Assembly: GCA_034687125.1 (NCBI GenBank)
Contig: JAQGBZ010000125.1
Location: forward strand, 62,001-126,000
Length of the DNA: 64,000 nt
Direction: 5' to 3'
Source: Neelides folsomi
Taxonomy: Eukaryota > Arthropoda > Collembola > Neelipleona > Neelidae
Shown: positions 34,892 to 46,200 of the stretch, piece by piece
Numbering within the stretch: the stretch's first letter is position 1
How the letters are laid out: each line of letters starts with the position of its first letter
Notes under the pieces: generated by a model
What the model saw: only the letters and a program-made list of their open reading frames with translations
Told to the model about the DNA's origin: nothing
Databases searched by the model: none
Made by a program: the position numbers and the translations under genes

Positions 34892-35911
34892 ATGGAGAAA
34901 GAACGGAAGTCGAAGATTTACTGGGAACGTGGGCCTGGGTCCGGAGCTTATGTTCTTCCCCCACTTCTTGGATTCAAATTCCACGGGTTGACTCATAAAC
35001 GCGATCCCGCCTACACCCTCAACAAACGTCTTCAGCATCCTTATGACATCCCTGGACCTGGCACGGGAAGATATTACTTGTACGATGGAATCAATCATTA
35101 TGGACCCAAACCCGAGATCGCTTTCACTATACGAAAAAAACTCCCATTGAGTAATTCAATTTGCTAATTTGTTAATAATGGTTAAGAATTTATAAAATTA
35201 TAGCTATTCACTATTTATAAATCCAAAGTATGTTTAAACACTACCTATTGTATACTTTAATCATTTTAAAATTAACAGCAAAAGTATGTAGAGTACAATG
35301 GTTAATTTTTGTTTTTTAAGCAATGGAGACGGTGGGTCCGGGTCCAAGTTTGAATCCGTACATTGGTTTCGTCAAGAATCGAGCTCCGGCATTCTCCCTT
35401 CGGACCAAACGTCCGGTAAATGATAACACAATTGGGCCAGGAGCGGGAGCTTACAATCTTCCACCAGCAATTGGACCCAAAATCCCCGATAAATTGGCAG
35501 CTGCTGAAATCACAATGTAAGTTCCAAGTTTTATTTAATTACATTTACATTATTTTAGATTTTTTTCTATACGGGAGATTAGAAAAATGGAAAGTGTAAT
35601 TTAACAAAAAAATGTTCATATTTATAAGTATTATTGCTTACAGTAAAGGAAGGCGGAAATCTCCTTTGGACGATGAACCACGGAAGCGTTATTTTCTCCA
35701 ACCTCCCGTCTCAACTCGAAAATACCGAATTCTCGAGAAATGGCCGAGTGTGAAGGAAACGATCGAGGCTGGCCCGGCATCCTATAATCCATTAAAACAG
35801 AAATGCACGGGATTTCCAAGTTGGAAGTTTGGGATCAAACACGGGGACTACACTGGATTTTTTCGAACACCTTGTGATGCAGTGGATTGGTCGGATGTTC
35901 ACAATTGGTAA
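34892..35911 (+). CDS. SHIPPO-repeat protein (ODF3/CIMAP1-like)
   Basis: Three exons (34892-35150, 35321-35516, 35644-35911), all GT-AG and in phase, 240 residues, close to ODF3 length. It carries the Pro-Gly-rich SHIPPO motif several times: RGPGSGAYVLPP, IPGPGTGRYYL, VGPGPSLNPYIG, IGPGAGAYNLPP and a weaker AGPASYNP, with the intervening (P)AY/AFSLR-type strands (DPAYTLNKR, APAFSLRTK). In other animals this family lies on or inside microtubules of sperm tails and motile cilia. Expression in the male germ line is thus likely by homology. AATAAA at 35930-35935 gives a very short 3' UTR. Confidence 0.85.
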
Positions 35912-36489
35912 TTCAGAAGAAAATGTTCTAATAAATCCAAAAAACTCATCTAACACTAAATGTAAAATGTAACTTGTAAAAATACGTAATATAATAAATT
36001 GAAATAATGATTATTATTTTTAATGATTGTATGTAAATTGTAATTAAAGATTAATATAAAGATTAGAATTTATTAATGACAATTTAAATATCCAAAGATA
36101 GTTCCATCTTTCACTCTATTTTATAGTATATTTAACATACATGCCTATATTATTAGTTGAATTTAACATTTAACTAACATTAAGTTGTAAAAAAGAAAAA
36201 AACCATACAATTTAGAATTGTATAGAAAGGCATATTTCCAGATTCAGACTATTTTTCGATAGAACTTGGGTCATTTGAAACATTTCAGAAACTTGACATT
36301 ATTCGCTGTACTTACTGAGCGGAAATATTTCTCTTAAAATCACAAGAATAATAATTTTACTATTTTTATTATTTTATGATAAAAAATACACACAGAAATT
36401 ACGAGCAATGTTGATTTAACCATTAACATTAATAAACCAAGAAGTTACATATTTATTCTGAGAATTAACTGAAGTGAGAGACTTTTACG
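35912..36489. other. Short spacer, no gene seen
   Basis: AT-rich, with the 3' end of the SHIPPO gene and the 5' flank of the two-TM gene. Confidence 0.4.
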
Positions 36490-36953
36490 ATGTCAAAGTC
36501 CTGGGTGTCTTGGACGAAGTTGGAAGTTCCCGACCACACCGATCTCGACTATCATTTAAGAGCCGTGGCTTGGGCTTTGGCCCTCGTAGCCTTTGGATGG
36601 ATTATTTTGGCATTTGACACTAGAAATCCCTTTCAAAGGTTTAACCATTTTTATAATTGAATCACAATTTAAATTATATTAAATATTTCAATAAAGAAAA
36701 TCCTCATACAAAAAACCTATAATATTAATATTGAAGGTTTAATTTATTCTTTCCATAATTATTATTTATTTTAACATTATTTTATTTCGAAAGGACAAGG
36801 ACGAACTTGAGGGATCGAATCATTGGGTTGGAATCTCGCTATTTTCTTGCTGTTTGGAATGGTGTCCTTGTCTACATTGCACTCATTGTCTACAATCGAA
36901 ATCCAGTGGAAATCATTCGAGATGAAAACATCAACATTGTGACTGGAAATTGA
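36490..36953 (+). CDS. Small two-TM protein (102 residues), unknown
   Basis: Exon 1 36490-36638 and exon 2 36794-36953 join in phase (AG + G) at GTTTAA...AAAG. Starts MSKSWVSWTKLEVPDH; TM1 is AVAWALALVAFGWIILAF (about 28-45), a polar hinge holds RTNLRDRIIGLESRY, and TM2 is FLAVWNGVLVYIALIVY (about 67-83). The tail is charged (NPVEIIRDENINIVTGN). Its codon use is balanced and it has no stops, unlike neighbouring sequence. Both ends probably face the same side. No family recognised. It lies in tandem 0.6 kb after the SHIPPO-repeat gene and 1.5 kb before kinesin-8, so a shared germ-line setting is possible but unproven. Confidence 0.6.
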
Positions 36954-38421
36954 ATTAACAGCTTTGAAGAATACTTAATTTACAAGGTGTTATGAGGGTC
37001 CAAATATATTTAATTCCTCATTTTGCATTTCACTTTCACTTAAATAATGAACCAATATTTATTAATTTAATCCTTCGTATTAATAATTATTAATACGGTA
37101 TTTGATAATCGCCTTTTCACGACTTTAGTCAATATAACAATGTATGAAAATTACTGATCTTGATTATATTGTTTTGAAAAATTGTAACCTACAAGGTATA
37201 TTATATATCTATTTTAAAATGGACAAACTCGTTCATTTTTTATTAATCTCAACATCAATATTTTACCAATTTCAGTAGATTTTTTAATGTTAGTCCTTTT
37301 TGTGTATTTTTATAAGAAAAAGTAAAAATTATAATAATTTATGAAATAATCATAATGTGAAATCTCTCATTACATTTACGTTGTAAGTTATTTTATAATG
37401 ATGACGAATTATTACTTCAATTAACATATTAAATATATAATTATGATGTAAAACAAATGGTTTTAAAGCTTTTCACTTTTAAGTAAATACATATTATGAA
37501 TATGTAGTAATTTAATTTTATTACTTTAATAAAATCACAATTTTATTAATTAATTTAACACAAGGAAAAATACACAAATTATTTAAATTTCACAATTTGG
37601 TTACAATCACGCCGTAAACAATGACGCCTTAAACAAACACGCCGTAAACAAACACGCCGCTAACTTACGCCGTAAACATTCACGTAAGTTAATTACAATA
37701 ATAAGCGCAATGTAACGTTATTAAGATCATTCATAATTGCTAATTTTATTTAATGTTGGAAACTTCTATAAATTCATTGTATACAGTATGCTGTTAACCA
37801 AAACCCAAATAAATTAAAATTGTTAACTCTAAAAATCACTTGGCATTTAATAGATCATTTACTTAGGAGGAGATTAGCTCTAGCTGCGTAAAATAAATTC
37901 TTTTATTGGATTTCTTTATGGTTGATTCCTTTGAATTATAATTACTACTCATTCAAAGCTACTTGGATCTCTTTTAATGAGGTTTTAACATGAGGTTTTA
38001 ATATACATACATATATTTGTAGGCAAAGTTACGATAAAATTTTAATTGTGAAGCATGTTATGCACAACCGCTTTAATTTTGCCTTTGTTGGAAACAGCGT
38101 TGGTTCATCACGCCAATCCTTTTTATAGTTTTCTCCACATTCACCTTGACTCTTGACATATTTCTCCTCATTTAGATCCCGAGCTCAATAGTGATTCTTT
38201 TCGTCTTGAATACATACTTTATACCGTTCTACCTCCAAACTCCAAAAGATGCATTTATGAATGATATATTCATTAAAAACAAATATTGTCGCTAAGTTGA
38301 TCAATAAAAAACTATCAATAATTTTTTTTATTTAATTGGATAAAATATTGAATAGTTTATTAAAACTAAAATATTCATTGCAAAGCGCACGATTTATAAC
38401 GCCACTGCTCAATTATAAGTA
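36954..38421. other. Intergenic with a 15-bp minisatellite
   Basis: AT-rich apart from the ACGCC-containing tandem repeat at 37607-37690. The right end is the kinesin promoter region. Confidence 0.5.
37607..37690. repeat. Minisatellite, 15-bp period, ACGCCGTAAACAAAC type
   Basis: acgcc recurs at 37609, 37624, 37639, 37654 and 37667, each followed by (g/t)taaaca-like sequence, so there are five units at 15-bp steps with a shorter last one. It is a local island of CpG in AT-rich DNA. Confidence 0.8.
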
Positions 38422-41400
38422 ATGGAAAAGAAAAATTTCCAACAGCGAAATATTAAAACAAGTGATGGCCTCAAAGACAACAAATCTAAAAATATGAAAT
38501 CCAAAAACTCCTCGGAAAAATGGAAAGAAGATCCAAAGGAAAGTTCCAATAATAGTATCACAAGTCGTACAAATATTGAAGTCGTGGTCCGAATCCGTCC
38601 CGAAAATGAAGCCGAGCAAAACAATCCCAAGCACCGTACGATTGTTGAATCCCTCAGTGACAAATTGCTCCTGTTTGATCCAAAACAAGAAAAAGAAGAA
38701 TTTTACTATCATGGGAAAAAAGTCCATGGGCGTCACGATTTTAACAAGCGGCCAAACAAGGACCAAACCTTTGCTTTTGATCGCGTTTTCGGCCCAGAAT
38801 CTTCCAATAAAGAAATCTTCGATATCAGCTTGGTGAAAATCGTGGACCACATCATTGAAGGATTCAATTGTTCTGTATTTGCCTATGGGGCCACAGGAGC
38901 TGGGAAAACTTTTTCAATGCTCGGAACAAATGAAAATCCTGGGCTCAGTTTCTACATATCTATGGAACTTTTCAATCGAATGGGTCAATTTGTGAATGAA
39001 TACGAGCCCGAGCTTGTGGTCTCGTACATGGAGATTTACAATGAGAAGATTCGGGATTTGTTGGAGCCTTCGGGATCTTTGAGCATAAGAGAAGATGTTT
39101 TTTGTGGAATTCAGATCCCGAATTTGACGACTCACAAACCAAAGGACGCCAAAGAACTTCTTTACATGTTAAGATATGGGAACGAATTGAGAACGCAACA
39201 TCCAACAGATCGGAACGAAGAATCTTCCCGCTCTCATGCAATTTTCCAAGTTCTAATCTCCCTCAGGGAGAAATACAGTAACGTAAGGTTAAACAATCAT
39301 TTTATACAGATACTAATATTTAATGCTACCTATTATTATCTCTGTATTATCCTTGTTAAATACTTATAGTTATTGAATAGTAATAAATTAATTAATAATC
39401 AATAATTTTATGCTTCAGTAACGATATTATTTTATGAATTCTGAACCTCCATGACCTTAAATCAATTTTGGTTATAGCCGATCACTATGCGGAAATCAAA
39501 GTTGGTGATGGTTGACCTTGCTGGGTCAGAAAAGGGTGGAGCTTCCAATTGCGAAGATGCAAGGTTCAGGGAAGGAGCGAATATCAACAAATCTCTGTTT
39601 GCATTGGGAAATTGTATCAATGCATTGGCTGATGGAAAGAAGCACGTTCCTTATAGGTAATGCAATTAATTTAAAATTAATATTTCTTATTTTAATAATT
39701 ATTTAATCATTTCTACTATTTGTACTCATTTACACTTGCAGCATATATGTATGTTTGTTTATATAATATTTATTTTATAAATTGGCTTAAATAATTAAAA
39801 CCCAACAACTTTTTACTATTTTTAAATTATTAGAGACTCAAAGTTGACAAGAATATTGAAAGATTCATTGGGAGGGAATTGCAAAACCGTGATGATTGCC
39901 AATCTATCTCCTTCAAACCTCTGCCACGATGACTCCTATAACACATTAAAATATGCTGATCGAGCCAAAGAAATCCGTGTTCAATTAAAACCCAATCTTT
40001 TACGCTTGTCCAAGGATATCAATAACCCGACGTATCGCAATCACTTGACCGAACTTAAAGACCAAATCACGTCCCTAACAAAGCAGCTCAAGCGTGAACA
40101 GAAAGCGAGTGAAAAATTGAAGCTTGAGCTCGAACAACGTCCCTTCACATCCGCGATAATTTTCAGACCAGAAAGCGCTGTGAAAGAATCTTCGGAATGC
40201 GAAGACCAATATTCCCCCCTATGCAATCCAATAGCTCTCGAAAATTTCATCTTACTCTTGGATAAAAAAAAGCAGCTTGACATTAACCACGTAAGTGCCA
40301 GCACATCGGCCCGGGAAGCTGAATGGGATTTGAGATGGAAAGATTGGAGGATCCTTGGAGCAACATCGATGGGCAAAGCATCGAAATCACTTTATGTTAG
40401 TCTTAACAAATGGAAAAAACAAAGCGAAACGCTTAAACTCCAAGAAGTGGGTTATCGTGGACGGGCGCTGCTCACCAAAACAACGTTGGATTTCAACGAG
40501 AAGCAAATTGATTCCCAGATTAAACAATACATTAAAGGAGTTTTATTGGACCATCCTTTTATCACCGTCACTCTCAAAGAATTCATGCATTACAAGTCTT
40601 TGGAAAAGGAATTACTCATTCACACCCATTTGGAGAATCATCATCGGAGAACTTCATTGAGGATCTTTGGGGAACTCATGAAGGACCAAAAACTGCTGTG
40701 GAAAGTTCTCCGGTTTCAAAAGACTCTTTACAAATTGATCCAAGGAACGAAAAAATGTACGAAAGAAATTGACGAAACTCATGCGGACATCATGGCCATG
40801 GTTTACGGACTTAAATCAAGAGGAACGGCATCTGGCTGTAAAAGTGCTAAATCCTCATCTCGCCCTGACTCGACAAAAGATTTCCCAACAGATCATACCA
40901 TCCACAGCATGTTTGAATTGATCAGGTCTCCTGTTGTTGATTACGATCCTCCAACCCAAGACAATTCTTCTTCAGAGAATGAGAACGAGAATGCACGGAA
41001 TTCTGATCGAGATTATGATCGTTTGGTTCTTGTTGAAACTTCTCGTTCGAACCAATATCGGCTTAAGCGCTCAGGCTCCCAGTCGTCAATTAATACGGAG
41101 TTTAGCGATGAAGAAGAGAACGAGGAGGAAATTTCGAGCGGGGAACGGAAGAAAATATTCCAAATGAAATATGAAAAGAAAATTCAAGAAGTCGTGGAGA
41201 AACTTTATGCAATTCCGGCTGAATCGGATAAATCCCTTAAAACCCTGCTAAAAGGAACGGATATCAAATACACTTCCAAGAATCTCGAAACGGAGCTTAT
41301 GAACATCAATCCCAATTTTAAACCAAAGAAGAAAATCGAAACTCCAGATGAGAAAAGCCACCAAGGAAGTTCAAGTGGAAACAAAGGACGGAAAAAATCA

Positions 41401-42054
41401 CCGCATGTTTCAGCAATTAAGAAGAGAACCAGAGTGAAATCTCCTGTACATTTTTCTCCTCTTTCGCGAACTCCAAGTGAGAAGTCCAAACGATTGCAAA
41501 CCAAACCTGGACCTTCGTCTGCCAAATTGCCACTTTCGTTGAAGGAGAGCACGAGCAATAATAACAACAATACAAGTGAGCAGTTCAGTGAAGCATTTAG
41601 CAGTTCAGAGTCAAATACTTCGATTTATTCTTTGACTTCAATTGGATCTGGAGGTTTGGAATATTACGCTTCTCTTCCAACCCTATCTTCAGCACCGAAG
41701 CAATTTCAATCCGATTACAACGGTGAGAAAACCCGCCCGGTGACGGCTCATCGAAGGGGGAAATCAACGCCGCCAAGGTTTGAGTACAATCATTCAATGA
41801 ACTTCAAAAGGGCTCAAACGACAGACTCTGAAGAGAAATTGTACAATTCGGATTGCAGTTTTATAAGTAGCAAAAATGAAACGCCGGTCGTTAGTGGGAG
41901 AAATAAAAATGGTAATGGTTCCAATAAGAGTTATAGAAATAATAGTAGTCGTAATCTTCGTGAACGGAAGAATTCAATTGATAAAAGTCAAAAGACCAGT
42001 GAAGAAACGAGAAGTCGGAAGGAGAGTCGAACCAGTTTTGCAAATGCCAGATGA
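38422..42054 (+). CDS. Kinesin-8 motor protein (KIF18A/Klp67A type)
   Basis: Three exons (38422-39282, 39478-39656, 39834-42054) in phase, 1086 residues. The N-terminal motor (about 52-400) has [21 protein letters not shown], the P-loop GATGAGKT at 156-163, switch [11 protein letters not shown], switch II DLAGSE at 300-305 and the neck-side [18 protein letters not shown] plus the HGKK-loop, and [11 protein letters not shown], match kinesin-8 rather than other classes. Kinesin-8 motors walk to microtubule plus ends and limit their growth, controlling spindle length and chromosome alignment. A coiled-coil neck ([18 protein letters not shown]) is followed by a long Ser/Arg/Lys-rich tail, probably a second microtubule-binding region. 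AATAAA at 42072-42077. Confidence 0.92.
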
Positions 42055-43286
42055 AACTTGGAATAATTTTAAATAAAAGGACATGATGTCATACTATAAA
42101 ATATTATATGAGTGCTATAAATGTGATAGTGTTAGGGTAATAAATCATAAAATGTGACATCAATTTTTTAGCTAAATGTAATGATATATTTAATTCCTAA
42201 CAAAATAAATATGAATTGAAAATGTTACATATTTGTGTATTATTGAGTCATCCCAAATCCAATCCCATTCCATTATTTAACATATTACCATATATTGAGT
42301 TTGCTCTGATTGTAAATGTATTTAACATTTTCTTGGCTAACTATAAACCAAGAAAAGTTGTAAGTAGTATTCTATTCTATATAAAGTATTCTATTCTTTA
42401 ACAGGGCATTTGTTTCGCTAATTTGGTTAATCAGTGATATTGCGAGTATTCACAATATTCACATACAAATACATTTAAAGGTTGATAGTTTTCATTCCTT
42501 GATTTCATTCCTTGATTTCATTCTTTATTTTACTTAACTGTGCGAAAGTCTTTATTAAATTACTTTTACAATATGGCGCAAAGGTTTATGTTTCAAGTAA
42601 AAGTAATATCATATCAAAGATTTAGTGTCAAGAGAAGGACATTTAGAAGTTGTAAAATTACTTTCGACGGCTTACTCTCCCGTCGTTGAATCAATGCAGT
42701 ACGCGGGCTTTGGAACTTGATTTAGATTAACAATTGCTATATAGATTATAACCATGTTAATCTAAATCAAGTTCCAAAGCCCACGTACTGCATTGGTTCA
42801 ACCACGGGAGAGTAGATAATAAATTGATTATCATCTTGTAATTAATTACTTTTAATAAAAACTGCCAATTATAACTACTGAAACAACTAATAAATTTATT
42901 CAAAACCTGATTCTAGCTACTGATGTAATATGATATGGTTCATTCGTCCTTTGATGTGATAATATTCTAAAAATTACATAAAACAAAACATTTCAGAACA
43001 ATTGATTCGACCAATTAACTAAATAATAATTTATCTATTTACTATTTATTGCGACTTGCGAGATAAATGATATGAATGAATGTTTTAATAAATTACATTA
43101 ACCATTTTAATTATTTTAATCACTTAATTAAAATTCACTTATTCACCAAACTTCAGTATAAGTTTTACTCATGAAACCACGAAATATTAACAACACACAT
43201 TTATGTATGCTATTATACCATATATTATAGTATTTGGATAATAAATCATCAATACATTAATTATAAACAAACACAAATTAACAAAT
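42055..43286. other. Intergenic between kinesin-8 and the GPCR 3' end (convergent genes)
   Basis: Holds the kinesin polyadenylation signal and a 144-bp fold-back element. Otherwise AT-rich without coding sequence. Confidence 0.5.
42672..42815. mobile_element. 144-bp fold-back/MITE-like inverted repeat
   Basis: Left arm 42672-42731 and right arm 42756-42815 are about 60 bp each and differ at only a few positions, with a 24-bp loop. The arms run from tactctcccgt to gatttagattaac and back. No gene is inside and no clear target duplication was found. Such near-perfect palindromes are typical of small non-autonomous DNA elements, but a palindromic regulatory or hairpin RNA locus cannot be excluded. 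Confidence 0.65.
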
Positions 43287-46200
43287 TCAGTATCTTTCAT
43301 TGACATTTTGTACTGGAAGAGTGAAAACTTCTAAATCTTCGTTATTCACATCGTCCCTTCCATTGACTCCATTTCGTCCAGCTTTGTAATCCCAACGATC
43401 TAAAATAATAAACAATACCATTTAGAATAGTAAATTTAGAATGTCACAACAATAAAAATCTAAATACATTAAAATTTTAACTGTTAATTTTTCAATTAAT
43501 AAGAACTAAATGTTAGTTAAAGCCTTACTTTGGTATGTTAATATAATTAAGAGTTAAAAAGAATTAATTTTCATAATAACAAACTTCATTTCTCTTATTG
43601 TTATTGTAAGTTATTTTTTAGTAAAGCACACTGAATAATGTTTACCGACATACTCGTGGGAGCACAGGAGACGTCATGGCGGCCAGAGCGACTCGGCAAG
43701 CAAAAGCCTTTGCAGAATTTCCTTTTTAGAACCCCAATCACCTCGCTGTTGCAAAAACAGAAGAGCAGGCTAACACAGAACCCCTAAAAACATTTTTAAA
43801 TTAATTATTTTAAAGTTAAACTAAACTTGATTAGATTAATTTATTAGAATAATTAGATGATTAGATAAATTAACCTGAAGACTGGACGTGGCGGCTGCCA
43901 CAATTTCATAAACTGCCGCCCATCTTGTGCTCGAGACTGGTCTGAATGGAATGACGAGATAGTGAAGTCCAAGCAACGGAATTAAAATCAGCGTGGCCCT
44001 TGCAGCCTTTAAATTAGATAATTAAATTACATACTAATTTAACGTAGTTTTACATAAATATATTTAAAGTTTTTAAATATAGTATTTTCAAAAATAAAAT
44101 CTAGTCAGTCAAAATCTTGACTTATCATGTCATAAGGAAACATTTTCAATAAAAACTACCTTTTTAATAGAATGATGATTGTCCGATGGAGATGAATTGG
44201 AATTAAATGAAGCAGATCTTGTTGCCGTGTTAAAAGTCCTCTCGTTATCTTTCAACTTCTTCACCAAAACTCGAAGGATGTTGAAAAGAAAGGCGAGAGA
44301 CAAAACAAGGGAAAGGCAAACAGGAACCCCAAGAATCAAACTCCATGTTGATTCCGAGACCCAACACCTAAAATTCATTTTTCATATATAGTACATATAT
44401 TAATTAGTAAATTCTATTAATTCGTATTTATTAACATTAGCATTACTGTTGAGAATCAATGGGGTCCGTTGCTCGAAAGTAAATGTAAGCAGAAATAGGG
44501 AGAATTGGTCCAGCCCAAGCAAATACGTAAAATCCTCTCAACATCCGAGTTTCTGATCGGAAAAAAGCCAAGACGATGAGCGTGTGGAGGTAAAAGCCTT
44601 CGCAGAACATCCAAAAGTAATTCGCTACAAGGAAATATTGAACGAGGATGTGAACGCAGCTGCACCACCACTGAAACAAAATTATAAAGTTTATATCAAT
44701 AATCATTTATTACGAGTGCCAAGAATTTATCAATTAAATTGTATTAATTCATTGTATTATTTATGGTGTGGAATATCTTACGGGATTATTGAGCATGACG
44801 TCTGGATCATTGATGACGAGTCTGTACCAGAAGAGCCAAAATAAATTGGAGATGATGAAAGATACGAACAAATGTTTGTGGATTTTCACCCGCGTACATT
44901 TCAAGCATCTAAAAACAATTCGGCATAAAATTATCCAAAATCCTTATTATGGTGTTAACTAAATAACAAGAATTAATTAATTATTAATTTTTTTAATTTC
45001 CACTATCTCACTTGAAAGAACAAAAGATGAGTAGAGAAATGAGAAGTGTGCAAACAGAGATGAAATAACCAACTTCGTAAAATGTGATGATAAATCTCCG
45101 CCACTATTCAAAAGTAAATGTTTAAATCACATTCAATTTAAAACGTAAAAATTTTATATTAAAAAGTCTGAACCTGCAAATCATCAATGTCCACACATGT
45201 GGTGTAATTGGACCAAGTGAGGTTCGACTCCGGATGTCGAAACCACGTTCCATCTTCAAGACATTCTTTGTGAGCCAATTCTGAAAAAGAAAGGAAAACA
45301 AATCTCTCATAAACTCACATTTATGATATCGTTATGTTATATCGCTATTATTCGTATATTAAGAATAGTAATGCATACCATTCTCATACATAAGGTATTG
45401 GCAAATATCTTATACATTTGCTTACATATTATTGTACATATGGTATGTTAAGTATTGTGTATAATACTGGTCAGTATTCATATATTATTATAAATATCGT
45501 ACTATTACAATATTAGTCTTTTCATTATTATCATATTATCGTTTGTAATTTGTAATTTGGCTAAATAATATAATCCACAAATATGCAATCATAGAGTTTG
45601 TGATAAATATGAATTTCCATTAATTTCCATTCCATATATTCTCCATATATGTAGAATTAAAAATGGAGAATAAATAGAGAATTTTATGATTTTTATTTAA
45701 AAAAAATTAAATATAAAATCTTAATTCAAACTTAACTATCATACTATATAACTTACAATACATATCTGTACAATCATAGAATACAAGCTTATAAGAAGTA
45801 AGACCAAAGTAAAATGTGATATGTAGGTAATAATAAATGAAATGTGAGATGAAGCAGGTAAAAAGATATTTGAAATATTCGAATTGGAAAATTGGATTGG
45901 AACTCCATTTGAGACTTTCCCCCCAACCCCACACCCTTCTTCATCTGATCTAATAGGAATAATAATTTAATATAATATGAAAAAAGCGAATGGGAGGCCT
46001 TTCGGAGATTGAAGACAAAATCTCAACATCATTTCCGTCTTTCTCCTCATCTGGATTTAATGGAATTTATCTGTCGATATGGATTGTTCCTAATGCCCCT
46101 TCCCAGACTCCCAAGAGGGTCAAAGCCAATTATATTATTATGATTCATCTTATTAGGAAAGGGAAAAAGACAATCTGCCGTCAAAAGACATTCACTTTTA

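Noticed and set aside
37607-37690. Evenly spaced ACGCC units as a CRISPR-like array
   Set aside because: The units are contiguous 15-bp tandem repeats without unique spacers, in a eukaryotic genome.
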